Assembly: GCF_023544465.1 (NCBI RefSeq)
Contig: NZ_JALPVL010000010.1
Span: 186,001-250,000 of the forward strand
Length of the DNA stretch: 64,000 bases
Source of the DNA: Paractinoplanes maris
Lineage (GTDB): Bacteria; Actinomycetota; Actinomycetes; Mycobacteriales; Micromonosporaceae
Direction of reading: 5' to 3'
A model generated the notes under the pieces. That model saw only the letters and a list, made by a program, of their open reading frames with translations. It ran no database searches and was not told the DNA's origin. How positions within the stretch are numbered: the stretch's first letter is position 1; each line of letters opens with the position of its first letter. The translations under genes and the position numbers were made by a program. Positions 24,459-32,996 of this stretch are shown here, piece after piece.

Positions 24459-25592
24459 TCACGCGGCCAGCGAGTGCGCCACGCGGCGCAGGAACTCGTT
24501 GTTCGAGGCTGTGCCGCGCAGCTGGTCGAGCAGGCGGCGGGTGCCGTCCGGGCCGTCCAGGACCCGGCGCAGCTGCGCGGTGATCGCCAGCTCGGCCGGG
24601 GAGAGCAGCGCCTCGTCGTGGCGCGTGCCGGTCGACGACAGGTCGATGGCCGGGAACACCCGGGCCTCGGCGAGTGTGCGGTCGAGCTTGAGCTCCGCGT
24701 TGCCGGTGCTCTTGAACTCTTCGAAGATCAGGTTGTCCATGGCCGACCCGTTCTCGACCAGCGCCGTGGCGATGATGGTCAGCGAGCCGCCACCGTCGAT
24801 GTTGCGGGCCGCGCCCAGGAACCGCTTCGGCGGATAGAGGGCTGACGCGTCCAGGCCGCCCGAGAGCGTACGCCCGCGACCCGGCGCCATCAGGTTGTAG
24901 GCCCGGCCCAGCCGGGTGATCGAGTCGAGCAGCACGACCACGTCCTGGCCCTGCTCGACCAGGCGCTTGGCCCGCTCGATGGCCAGCTCGGCCAGCGCCG
25001 CGTGCTCGTGCGGGGGCCGGTCGAAGGTGGCCGCCACGACTTCGGCCTTCACCGTACGGCTGAAGTCGGTGACCTCCTCGGGCCGCTCGTCCACGAGCAC
25101 CACCATCAGGTGCACCTCGGGGTTGTTGTGCGCGACCGCGTTGGCGATCTGCTTGAGGATCGTGGTCTTGCCGGCCTTGGGCGGCGCCACGATCAGCGCC
25201 CGCTGCCCCTTGCCGAGCGGCATGGCCAGGTCGATGACCCGGGTGGTGAGCAGCTTGGGGTCGGTCTCCAGACGCAGCCGCTCCTGTGGATAGAGCGCCG
25301 TGAGCTGATAGAACTCGGGCCGCCGGCCCATCGGCCGGTCGAGCTGGAGGGTCGCCGGCTTGCGGCCGCCGGGCGTCCGGGCGACGCCCGCGATCCGGTC
25401 GCCGCGGCGCAGACCGAGGCGACGCACCTCGTTCATGCTCACCGGGATGTCGTTCTTTCCGGGCAGGTAGCCGTCGACGCGCAACCAGGCCCGGTCGTCG
25501 GCGATGTCGAGCAGAGCGTCGAAAGCGATCTCTGCGGTGGCGGATTCGGCCGGCGCGGTACGCGTGCGGCCTCGGGTGGGTGTGACTGTCAT
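24459..25592 (-). CDS. Short Rho transcription-termination factor paralogue
   Basis: RecA-fold hexameric helicase of the Rho family with only 377 residues, whereas housekeeping actinobacterial Rho exceeds 600 and carries a long N-terminal insertion. Walker A is APPKAGKTT (136-144), Walker B VVVLLDSITR, with GGGSLTIIATALVENGS and GTRHDEALLSP as in Rho. The cold-shock RNA-binding fold is present (YLPGKNDIPVSMNEVRRLGL), but the usual GFGFLR motif is replaced by DRAWLRV, and the first helical Rho_N domain is missing. The ATG at 25592 has GAGGAG upstream. It may be a specialised or regulatory Rho. Confidence 0.88.
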   Translation of the reverse strand: MTVTPTRGRTRTAPAESATAEIAFDALLDIADDRAWLRVDGYLPGKNDIPVSMNEVRRLGLRRGDRIAGVARTPGGRKPATLQLDRPMGRRPEFYQLTALYPQERLRLETDPKLLTTRVIDLAMPLGKGQRALIVAPPKAGKTTILKQIANAVAHNNPEVHLMVVLVDERPEEVTDFSRTVKAEVVAATFDRPPHEHAALAELAIERAKRLVEQGQDVVVLLDSITRLGRAYNLMAPGRGRTLSGGLDASALYPPKRFLGAARNIDGGGSLTIIATALVENGSAMDNLIFEEFKSTGNAELKLDRTLAEARVFPAIDLSSTGTRHDEALLSPAELAITAQLRRVLDGPDGTRRLLDQLRGTASNNEFLRRVAHSLAA

Positions 25593-25749
25593 GGGGGTGC
25601 TCCTCGAGAGCCTGCGGCGAAAGAACGCCACGCAGGGATGAGAGAAAACGCCGTAACGGCGCGGTGGGAAAAGGCGAGCCGCGAAGGCTGCCGAGTGACT
25701 CACCGGGGGCTACCAGGACTGGTGCCGCATCCGGAGGGCGACTGCGGTA

Positions 25750-25777
25750 AAGGTAGCACTGCTCGGTTCAAGCGCAA
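25750..25777 (-). promoter_or_regulatory. Predicted promoter of the rho paralogue with a ~150-nt leader
   Basis: Read on the minus strand, TTGCGC and TACCTT are spaced 16 bp. The predicted transcript would carry about 150 nt before the ATG. A long leader is notable because rho genes elsewhere are autoregulated by premature termination. I could not match the leader to a known riboswitch. Confidence 0.4.
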
Positions 25778-25829
25778 GAGATGACATCCTTCGGACACGC
25801 CGTGTTTGCCGGCCGGACGCGTCGGCGGT

Positions 25830-26705
25830 ATGGAATGCGGCGTGCACCACGCGAACCACTACTACGGCCACAGCCACGTCCTGGCCCGCTACTGCGGCCT
25901 CGACGACACCGACCCGCCGCGGCTCCACGGATATCTGCAGCACGGCTGGAACATCGGCGACGGCATGGCCCCCGACCACGAGTACGTTCCCGGCGTCCCG
26001 AAGTTCGTCTGGTCCGAGCGGGTCCGCCGCCGGGCCTGGTCGCTGGGCCGCCGTGAGGTCTACGTGGTCGGCGCCCCGTGGGCGTACCTGATCGCGATGG
26101 AACCCGAGCCGGCCGGCGCCCCGCAGCGCGAGGGGACGATCTGGTATCCCTTCCACGGCTGGGAGGGGCAGCACATCATCGGCAACCACGAGGGCCTCAT
26201 CGAGCAGATCCGGGCCACCGAGCGCGGTCCGGTCACGGTCTGCCTGTACTGGCAGGAGTTCCGGGACAAGCGGGTCCGGGCCACGTACGAGCGGGCCGGC
26301 TTCCGGGTGATCTCGCACGGCTACCGGGGTGGCTGGTGGAAGGATCTCGAACCCGGCTTCCTGTATCGACAACTGGCTGAGCAGCGCAAACATTCCCGGG
26401 TGGCGTCGAACCGCCTGAGCAGCGCGATCATGTACGGCACGCTCGCCGGTTGCGAGCCGGCCGTCTACGGTGACCCGATGCAGCTGGAGCGGGAGAGATC
26501 GGCGTTCGGCGGGCAGGCCCGGATCGTCCGGGAATGGGCAGACCTGCACGGCCCCTCGCTCGACCTCGACGTGGCTCGCCGGATCGCCGTCGCCGAGCTG
26601 GGCGCCGACCGGCTGCTGCCGCCGGCTGAGCTGCGCCGCCTGCTCGGCTGGCCGTCCCCGCGTGAAGTTCCCGATCTCGAGCTGACCGGAGTGCTGACCC
26701 GATGA
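25830..26705 (+). CDS. Conserved hypothetical protein, probable surface-glycan biosynthesis
   Basis: The product is about 291 residues with no signal peptide or membrane segment. It begins MECGVHHANHYYGHSHVL and contains GTIWYPFHGWEGQHI and ISHGYRGGWWKDLEPGFL. The pattern of a sugar-transferase-like fold with 'polysaccharide pyruvyl/LPS' style motifs is suggestive, but I cannot assign a named family. The stop overlaps the next gene by ATGA. Neighbouring glycosyltransferases and an LCP ligase point to cell-wall or capsular glycan synthesis. Alternative starts at 25806 (TTG) and 25842 (GTG) exist. Confidence 0.7.
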   Translation: MECGVHHANHYYGHSHVLARYCGLDDTDPPRLHGYLQHGWNIGDGMAPDHEYVPGVPKFVWSERVRRRAWSLGRREVYVVGAPWAYLIAMEPEPAGAPQREGTIWYPFHGWEGQHIIGNHEGLIEQIRATERGPVTVCLYWQEFRDKRVRATYERAGFRVISHGYRGGWWKDLEPGFLYRQLAEQRKHSRVASNRLSSAIMYGTLAGCEPAVYGDPMQLERERSAFGGQARIVREWADLHGPSLDLDVARRIAVAELGADRLLPPAELRRLLGWPSPREVPDLELTGVLTR

Positions 26706-28198
26706 CCACCCTGATCGGCGGGGAGATGCTCTCCTGGTCCGACCTCGACGGCAGCCACGGCCCGGCTCCCGCCTCCGGTGACGCTCTGCGTTCCCTGCTG
26801 TCGCAACCCTTCGGCCGTACGCTCGTGGCCGGCCCGCACGCTCCGGAGTTGCTCGACGCGCTGCCGCCCGAGCAGCTGACCGTCCTGGTGCGCGGCGACG
26901 CCGACGTTCCGGCCGTCTCCCGCCCCGGCGTCACGGTGCTCTGCGGCAGCCTCGAGAAGCTCGCGGCGGCGCCCGCCTACGACACCGTGGTCGCGTTCGA
27001 CGGTCTCGACCGCCTGCTCTCGGCCGAGGCCCAGCCGCACTCCTGGGACGAGACCCTCGAGATGCTCCTGGCCGTCCTCGAGCCCGGCGGCCGCCTGCTG
27101 CTGGGCATGGAGAACCTCTTCGGCGTCCACCGCCTGGTCGCGCTGCCGCCGGCACCCGCCGACGCCGACTGGGTGGTGCCCGACGACCGCGATCCTCAGC
27201 GGCCGGCCGGGCACGCGCGGTTGCTGGAGCGGCTCACGCGGAGGGGGCTGAGCGTCGAGCGCGACTACGCGGCGTACCCGTCTCTGACGTCACCGAGCGT
27301 GCTGCTGAGCCGCGAGATTCTGGCCGATCCGTCGGTCGCCGGTGCGCTCGAGGCGGCCGTCGCCACCGCGGTCGAGGCGAGGACGGACACCCTGGCCGAT
27401 CCTGTACGCCTGGCCACCGGCGCCCTGCGCAACGGCCTGGCCACCGAGTTGGCCCCGGCCTGGATCGTCATCGCCGGACCGGGCGACACCACGATCCCCA
27501 CCCCCGACGCCGTGATCTCCTCGCGGGAGGCCACGAACCTGCCGCGTGGGCGCACCCTGGAGGACCACCTCCTGGCCGCCGCCCAGCGCCGTGACCTGCC
27601 CCGGATGCGCACTCTGCTGACGGCTTGGCAGTCCGGCCCGGCCGCCGGGGTCCGCGCGGGTCAGATTGTCGTCAGCGAGCCGGCTGCGCTTACCGCCCCG
27701 GCGTCGGCTGCGCTTACCGACCTGGCGTCGGCCGCGCTCGCCGACCCGGCTCCGGCTGCGCTCACCGCTCTGGCTCCGCCGGGCGAGCCGCTGACCGCGC
27801 TGCGCGCGTTCGCCGCGACGGTGATCGCCGGCGGCTTCGCCCACCTGTGGCCGATCCCAGCCGACGAGGCCGAGCTGACCGCTGTGCTGGCCGGCATGAC
27901 CGGCCGCGAGCTTGAACCGGCCGAGGTCCCGCCGGCCGGGGCGCCGGTCGCCCACGCGGTCGGGGACCTGCTGGCCGACCGGGCCCGCCTCACCCGCGAG
28001 CTGGCCGAGGCCAAGGCGAAACACGAGTGGTACGAGTCGATGCTGCTGCGCCGCGAGGCCGAGCTCAAGCGGGTGCGTCAGATGAACGCGCTGCTCTCGG
28101 CCACGATTCCCGGCAAGGCCGCCACCACCCTGGTCGGCGGTCTTCGCGCCGGCAAGCGAGCCGTCCGCTCGGTCGTGCGGCGCACCCGCGACAACTGA
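26702..28198 (+). CDS. Methyltransferase-like protein with C-terminal coiled coil
   Basis: The product is 498 residues. The N-terminal ~200 residues resemble a class I methyltransferase fold (TLVAGPHAPELLDALP; LLAVLEPGGRLLLGMENL is the typical post-motif III strand), although a clear SAM-binding GxGxG is missing. An Ala/Pro/Leu-rich region (about 320-360) with repeated 'PAALTALA' blocks is probably a flexible linker. The C-terminus is a coiled coil (LTRELAEAKAKHEWYESMLL, RREAELKRVRQMN) with a basic tail. It overlaps the previous gene by ATGA and ends RDN-stop, the seed of the repeat at 28186. Confidence 0.7.
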   Translation: MTTLIGGEMLSWSDLDGSHGPAPASGDALRSLLSQPFGRTLVAGPHAPELLDALPPEQLTVLVRGDADVPAVSRPGVTVLCGSLEKLAAAPAYDTVVAFDGLDRLLSAEAQPHSWDETLEMLLAVLEPGGRLLLGMENLFGVHRLVALPPAPADADWVVPDDRDPQRPAGHARLLERLTRRGLSVERDYAAYPSLTSPSVLLSREILADPSVAGALEAAVATAVEARTDTLADPVRLATGALRNGLATELAPAWIVIAGPGDTTIPTPDAVISSREATNLPRGRTLEDHLLAAAQRRDLPRMRTLLTAWQSGPAAGVRAGQIVVSEPAALTAPASAALTDLASAALADPAPAALTALAPPGEPLTALRAFAATVIAGGFAHLWPIPADEAELTAVLAGMTGRELEPAEVPPAGAPVAHAVGDLLADRARLTRELAEAKAKHEWYESMLLRREAELKRVRQMNALLSATIPGKAATTLVGGLRAGKRAVRSVVRRTRDN

Positions 28199-28343
28199 CG
28201 GCTCAGCCCGCGACAATTGACGGCGCGCGCGGGTTGACGGCGCGCGCGGGTTGACGGCGCGCGCGGGTTGACGGCCCGCGACAATTGACGGCGTGCGCAG
28301 GTTGGCGGCGCGCGCGGGTTGACGGCGCGTGACAACTGACGGC
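28186..28343. repeat. 17-20 bp tandem repeat spanning two convergent stop codons
   Basis: The unit is approximately CGCGCGCGGGTTGACGG, alternating with CGACAATTGACGG. The outermost copies at both ends carry GACAACTGACGGCTCA, in which TGA ends the upstream plus-strand gene (28196-28198). At the other end TCA, reading TGA on the minus strand, ends the glycosyltransferase at 28344. The whole convergent gap is therefore repeat. Confidence 0.9.
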
Positions 28344-29432
28344 TCAGGCCGCCGCCTCGTCGTAGACGTCTTCGAGGCGGCGGCTCTGCTTGACGACGTC
28401 GAAGCCGGCCTCGGCGCGCGCCCGGGCCGCCGTACCCATCGCTCTCTGCAGATTTTGATCGTCCAGCAGTTTGCGGAGGTTGGCCGCCAGCGCCTCGCGG
28501 TCGCCCTCCGCGCCGAGCAGGCCGGTGATGCCGTCGGCGACCGCCTCCGGGATGCCGCTGTGGTGCGTCGCGACGACCGGGAGGCCGAGCGCCATCGCCT
28601 CGACGATCGTGGTCGGCAGGCCCTCGCTGTCGCCGTCGGACGCCGTACGGGACGGCGCGGCCAGCACCCGGGACTCGCCGAGCAGGCGGTACACCTCGTC
28701 GAGGGGCTGGGCGCCGAGGAACGTGGCGTCGACGCGCAGGCTGCGGGCGAGTCCCTGCATCTCGGCGAACCGCGGCCCGTCACCGAGGAACAGTGCCCGC
28801 GCGTTCAGGGTGCTCAGCGCGGCGATCAGGTCGTCGGCGCCCTTCTTCTCGACGAACCGGCCGGCAAAAGCGACGTCCCACTGCTTCGGGGAGTCCGGGA
28901 CCGCGGCCGGGATCGGCACACCGGTGTGGTGCACGCGGACCTTCGCCGGGTCGGCGCCCCACGCGATCGCCTTCTGCCGGATCACCTCGGAGACGGCGAT
29001 CAGGATCGATGCCCGGTGAAAGACCGTGCGCAGGTTGCGGCGGTAGCGCACGCCTTTGGGGCCGGTGCTGGACGGCTGGCGGGTGACGTCGTGCCCGTGC
29101 AGCGTCACCACCAGCGGCACCCCGGCCCGGGCGGCACTGCCACTGATCAGCCAGCCGTCTCCGCCGAAGTGGGCGTGCACCACGTCCGGGCGTACGGTCG
29201 CCATCAGCTTGTGCAGGTGAGGCGACGAACCGGTGAGCCGCAGCCGCAGGAACGCCCGCCGGTCGGCCTCGGACGGGTAGGCGATGAGGTCGGTCTCGCG
29301 GGCCAGCACCGAGTCGACCTTCGTCGCGCCCGCGTAGACCGGCTGCCAGCGGCTCAGCGAGTCGGCCTGGTTGCGGATGAACGTCTCCGAGCCCAGGAGC
29401 ATCGCGCTGCGCCAGATGAGGGCCTTAGGCAT
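28344..29432 (-). CDS. Glycosyltransferase family 4
   Basis: Retaining GT-B transferase of 362 residues, cytoplasmic or membrane-associated, that adds a sugar from a nucleotide donor. The N-terminal acceptor domain contains VRPDVVHAHFGGDGWLISG and PLVVTLHGHDVTR. The donor domain has DVAFAGRFVEKKGADDLI and the GT4 E-x7-E motif in SEGLPTTIVEAMALGLPVVA. It overlaps the upstream GT2 gene by 8 bp. With that gene and the LCP protein it forms a glycan-assembly group. The stop lies inside a tandem repeat. Confidence 0.92.
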   Translation of the reverse strand: MPKALIWRSAMLLGSETFIRNQADSLSRWQPVYAGATKVDSVLARETDLIAYPSEADRRAFLRLRLTGSSPHLHKLMATVRPDVVHAHFGGDGWLISGSAARAGVPLVVTLHGHDVTRQPSSTGPKGVRYRRNLRTVFHRASILIAVSEVIRQKAIAWGADPAKVRVHHTGVPIPAAVPDSPKQWDVAFAGRFVEKKGADDLIAALSTLNARALFLGDGPRFAEMQGLARSLRVDATFLGAQPLDEVYRLLGESRVLAAPSRTASDGDSEGLPTTIVEAMALGLPVVATHHSGIPEAVADGITGLLGAEGDREALAANLRKLLDDQNLQRAMGTAARARAEAGFDVVKQSRRLEDVYDEAAA

Positions 29433-30357
29433 GGGCGTTCTTGCGGCCGACCACCAGATCGCGGACGCGGTGCCGGACGCTCGGGGGCAGCGCCCAGATC
29501 TGCAGGAACGTCACGTAGTCGAGCGCGCCCGGCCGGCCGTGCAAGCGCGCCTCGGACAGCAGCTGCCGGAAGACCTTGGGGTCGCGGGTCGGTGCGGCCA
29601 TCGAGCTGATCACGCTCATCGTCACCGCAGCGTACGCCCGCGGTGTGAAGAGGTGCCGGTTGGCGCGGGCCCAGGCCAGCTGTTCCTCCCACGGGTTCTG
29701 CAGGCTGATCCGCTCGCGGTTCTCATCCTGGTGCCAGAGCACGAGGGCCTCGGGGGCGTAGAGCAGCTCCACGTCGTCGTGCTGCAACGCGCGCAGTGTC
29801 CAGTCGAGCTCCTGCTGCCGGCGCAGGCCGACGGTGAACGGCACCCGGCGCAGCAGCTCGGTCGGCGCCATGATCGTGGAGGTCTGGATGAAGCCGTCGC
29901 CGTAGAACAGGCCGTGCCGCACGAGCAGGTATTCGCTGAGCGGCTGGCCGGGCGCGGGCAGCCGGCGCGGCATCACGGTGTCAGCCCGCGGCGTCCGGCT
30001 GATCATGCGGGTGGCCACGATCGGCGAGCCCTTGGTGGCCGTCGCGGCCAGGGCCAGCTGCGTCCCGATCTTGCCGGGCAGCCACTCGTCGTCGTCGTCG
30101 AGCAGCGCCACCCACCGGCCCCGGGCGGCCAGCACGCCCTGGTTGCGGGCATTCGGGGCCTTGCCGCGCTCGGGCAGGACGAGCACCCGCAGCCGGTCGT
30201 CGCCGATCTCCTCGAGCGCGGTCACCGTCTTGTCGTCGGGCCCGTCGATCACGACGATGACCTCGAGGTCGCGGTGGGTCTGCGCGAGGGCGCTGTGCAC
30301 CGCGCGCGTCGCCAGTTCCGGGCGGTTGCACGTCGGGATGACGACGCTGACGTCCAT
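29425..30357 (-). CDS. Glycosyltransferase family 2
   Basis: Inverting GT-A transferase of 310 residues. The N-terminus MDVSVVIPTCNRPELATRAV and the metal-binding acidic cluster VALLDDDDEWLPGK are typical, and LRRQQELDWTLRALQ is the usual acceptor-side ED/QQ-like segment. There is no membrane helix. I chose the ATG at 30357; the 15-codon extension upstream is Pro/Gly-rich. It is divergent from the LCP gene and overlaps the GT4 gene, so the two transferases probably act on the same glycan. Confidence 0.92.
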   Translation of the reverse strand: MDVSVVIPTCNRPELATRAVHSALAQTHRDLEVIVVIDGPDDKTVTALEEIGDDRLRVLVLPERGKAPNARNQGVLAARGRWVALLDDDDEWLPGKIGTQLALAATATKGSPIVATRMISRTPRADTVMPRRLPAPGQPLSEYLLVRHGLFYGDGFIQTSTIMAPTELLRRVPFTVGLRRQQELDWTLRALQHDDVELLYAPEALVLWHQDENRERISLQNPWEEQLAWARANRHLFTPRAYAAVTMSVISSMAAPTRDPKVFRQLLSEARLHGRPGALDYVTFLQIWALPPSVRHRVRDLVVGRKNAHA

Positions 30358-30460
30358 GTCTTGGGTACCTGCTTCAGGTCGGTGGGGGCCTGGGCCGGAC
30401 ATTAAGGGCGCGCGGCAGCCGGGTGGTTAAGCGCAGTGGTCTTCGACACGAAGCGCGCGT

Positions 30461-31633
30461 GTGCACGGGCCGTCTCAGCGGTCCGACAGTGAACTTTCAG
30501 TGACTTCTCAACCGGCGGGCGCAGTGTTGGCCGACGTGAGATCACCACGCCGCCGCCCGCGCTGGGCGCTCTGGATCGCCGGGCTCGGCACCGTGCTGGC
30601 CGTCGTCGCGGGCGGCGCGTTCGTCGTCGAGCAGCGGGCCGTACGAGCCATCCCGCAGACCGACCTGCTCGGTGCCGCCGCCCCGGCCACGCACGCCGGC
30701 GTCTCCGGACCCAAGAACATCCTGCTCGTCGGCATCGACCGTCGCGCCTCGGCCGCGCCCGGGGAGCCGACCCGCTCCGACTCGATCATCCTGCTGCACG
30801 TGACGGCCGACCATCAGCACGCGTACCTGGTCTCCCTGCCGCGCGACAGCTATGTGTCCATCCCGGCCTACGGCACCTACCGGGGCGGGAAAAACAAGAT
30901 CAACGCCGCTTTCGCGTACGGGAGCCGGGGGCACACCGGTCAGGCGGCGCTCGAGCACGGCTTCGAACTGCTGTCGCTGACCGTCGAGAAGCTGACCGGC
31001 ATCACGCCCGACGCCGGTGCGGTCATCGACTTCCAGGGTTTCCAGCAGGTCGTCCAGAAGCTGGGCCGGGTCTGCATGTACGTCGACGAGGACACCACCT
31101 CGATCCACGTAGGGCACACCGCCGACGGCAGGCCCGCGGTGCCGTACGCCCTCAACTCCGACGGCACGGTGAACCACAAGATCAAGGGTGTGACGGCGAA
31201 CTTCTACGCCCGGGGCAACCACTGCCTCACGCCGGCCCAGGCACTCGACTTCGTGCGGCAGCGCGATCTGCTGGCCGACCACGACGCCGACTACGGGCGG
31301 CAGCGGCACCAGCAACAATTCCTCAAGGCGGTGCTGTCGCAGGTCGTGGCCTCACCGGCGAAGCTGCCCACCCTGCTCCCGGCGATCGGCCAGGCGGTCA
31401 CGGTGGACAACGGTGGCATCTCGCTGGAGGACTGGGCCTTCGCGATGCGCAAATTTAAGCCGGAACAGGTCGTCACCCTGAAGACCAACGGCGGGCAGTT
31501 CGACAGCGAGTCGGTTCCAAGGGCGGGCAGCGTCCAGATCCTCAGCCCCGACAGCCTGCGGCTCCTGCAAGCGGTCCGGACCGACCGGGTCGGAGCGTTC
31601 GCGGCGGCCCATCCGAGCTGGGTCGCCACCTGA
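30461..31633 (+). CDS. LytR-CpsA-Psr (LCP) family protein
   Basis: Membrane-anchored phosphotransferase of about 390 residues that attaches undecaprenyl-linked polymers to the cell wall. The N-terminus is Arg-rich and cytoplasmic, followed by one membrane helix (ALWIAGLGTVLAVVAGGAFV). The LCP domain shows NILLVGIDRRASA, TRSDSIILLHV, and VSLPRDSYVSIPAYG, where the Arg and Asp residues bind pyrophosphate. The later FVRQRDLLADHDADYGRQR is also conserved. GTG start. The divergent glycosyltransferases suggest the polymer is made next door. Confidence 0.92.
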   Translation: MHGPSQRSDSELSVTSQPAGAVLADVRSPRRRPRWALWIAGLGTVLAVVAGGAFVVEQRAVRAIPQTDLLGAAAPATHAGVSGPKNILLVGIDRRASAAPGEPTRSDSIILLHVTADHQHAYLVSLPRDSYVSIPAYGTYRGGKNKINAAFAYGSRGHTGQAALEHGFELLSLTVEKLTGITPDAGAVIDFQGFQQVVQKLGRVCMYVDEDTTSIHVGHTADGRPAVPYALNSDGTVNHKIKGVTANFYARGNHCLTPAQALDFVRQRDLLADHDADYGRQRHQQQFLKAVLSQVVASPAKLPTLLPAIGQAVTVDNGGISLEDWAFAMRKFKPEQVVTLKTNGGQFDSESVPRAGSVQILSPDSLRLLQAVRTDRVGAFAAAHPSWVAT

Positions 31634-31743
31634 CCGGGTGGTTTCGCCGCACCAGGCTCACCCGTGTGAGGTAACGCGGCGGAAGCGCTTCGAAGCGTAC
31701 GGTGAACGGCACGTTGCTTCGGCGTTACAGAGGGGAAGTGCCC

Positions 31744-32604
31744 GTGGCGGGGGTGCTCGATCGCCTCGAACTCGGCGACCACGTGTGCTGGACCGTCGAC
31801 GACGACGAGGTCCGGCGGGACGCGATCGTCTCGGTGCTGGCGGACGGCGTGAGCGAGCACCACAAGCTCATCTACGCCGGTGACGAGCCGGCAGCGGTGC
31901 TGGCCGGGCTGGGCCGCCGCGGGGTGGCCACGCGGGCCCTGCTCGAATCGGGGCAGCTGTGGGCCGGGACGCCCGAGGGCAGCTACCTGGCCGGGGGTGG
32001 CTTCGACCCCGAGGGCATACTCGCGCACTGGCACGTCGGGAAGGCCCGGGCGCGCGCCGAGGGGTATCGCGGGATGCGCGTGGTCGGCGACATGAACTGG
32101 GCCCGGCGCCAGGTGCCCGGGGCCGACCGTCTCGAGTGGTACGAAGCCAAGGTCAACACGGTCTTCACGGACGGCTATGTGATGGGCGTGTGCGCCTACG
32201 ACCGGCGAGCCTTCGACCCGATGTGCCTGCGACGCCTGGCCCTCGCCCATCCCGCGGCGGCGGGCCCGGTGCTGCCCTTCGACCCCGACACGTCGCTGCG
32301 CATTCGCAGGACCGAGGAGCCGTACGGGTTGTGGCTCTCCGGGGAGGCCGACATGTCCAACCGGCACGCGCTGGCCGCGATGGTCGACGAGGCGCTCCTC
32401 TCCGGCGACGAGCAGCCGGTGGTGACGATCGACGTGACCGCGCTCCGCTTCGCCGACACCGCGGCCGCCCGGGTGCTGCTCGACGCGGCCCGGCGCGGGC
32501 GCATGCACATCGTGGGTTGCTCGCCCGTCCTGATCCGCCTCCTGCACTTCCACGGCGCCGCGTCGATCCGGGGGCTGGTGGTGGCGGCCGGTTACCCCAC
32601 CTGA
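31744..32604 (+). CDS. MEDS-STAS domain regulator
   Basis: The product is about 286 residues. The N-terminal ~165 residues are a MEDS (DcmR-like sensory) domain, seen in LELGDHVCWTVDDDEV, LESGQLWAGTPEGSYLAGGG and FTDGYVMGVCAYDRRAFDP. The C-terminal part is STAS-like (YGLWLSGEADMSNRHALAAM, VVTIDVTALRFADTAAARVL), an anti-sigma-antagonist fold. Such proteins probably take part in partner-switching control of an alternative sigma factor. The GTG at 31744 has AGGGGA seven bases upstream; GTG codons at 31702 and 31738 are alternatives. Confidence 0.85.
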   Translation: MAGVLDRLELGDHVCWTVDDDEVRRDAIVSVLADGVSEHHKLIYAGDEPAAVLAGLGRRGVATRALLESGQLWAGTPEGSYLAGGGFDPEGILAHWHVGKARARAEGYRGMRVVGDMNWARRQVPGADRLEWYEAKVNTVFTDGYVMGVCAYDRRAFDPMCLRRLALAHPAAAGPVLPFDPDTSLRIRRTEEPYGLWLSGEADMSNRHALAAMVDEALLSGDEQPVVTIDVTALRFADTAAARVLLDAARRGRMHIVGCSPVLIRLLHFHGAASIRGLVVAAGYPT

Positions 32605-32619
32605 AAGCCGTTCCTCATG

Positions 32620-32996
32620 CCGTTGGCCGGCTTGCGCTGAGGTGGGTTCGCCGGCTCTCGGCGGTGTCGGTGGCTGGCTTTGGGGGACGTTGGTTCGCAG
32701 GTTTGCGCTGAGGTCGGTTCGCCGGCTCTGGCGGTGTCGGTTGGCCGCTTCGGGCACGTTCGTTCGCAGGCTTGTGCTGAGGCGAGCTCGCCGGCTTTCG
32801 GGGTTTCCGTTGGCTGGCTCTCGTGGCCGTTTGTTCGCTGGCTTGTGCTTCGCCGGCTTTCGGCGGTGTCCGTTGGCCGGCTCTCGGGGACGTTCGTTCG
32901 CAGGTTTGCGCTGAGGTCGGTTCGCCGGCTTTCGGCGGTGTCCGTTCGCCTGCTGTCGTGGACGTTCGTTCGCAGGCTTGTGCTGACCTCCGTTCG
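32620..32996. repeat. Interspersed tandem repeat filling a convergent gap
   Basis: Units of about 60-70 bp combine TTCGCAGGCTTGTGCTGAGG, TCGGTTCGCCGGCTTTCGG and CGGTGTCCGTTGGC. The outermost copy, TTCGCTAGCTCGCGCTGC (32994), contains the stop codon of the NADAR gene (CTA is TAG in reverse). The array starts 18 bp after the MEDS-STAS stop. Confidence 0.85.

Noticed and set aside
25593..25742. Known riboswitch (cobalamin, SAM or c-di-AMP) in the rho leader
   Set aside because: I could not find the conserved boxes of these classes; only a long leader is claimed.
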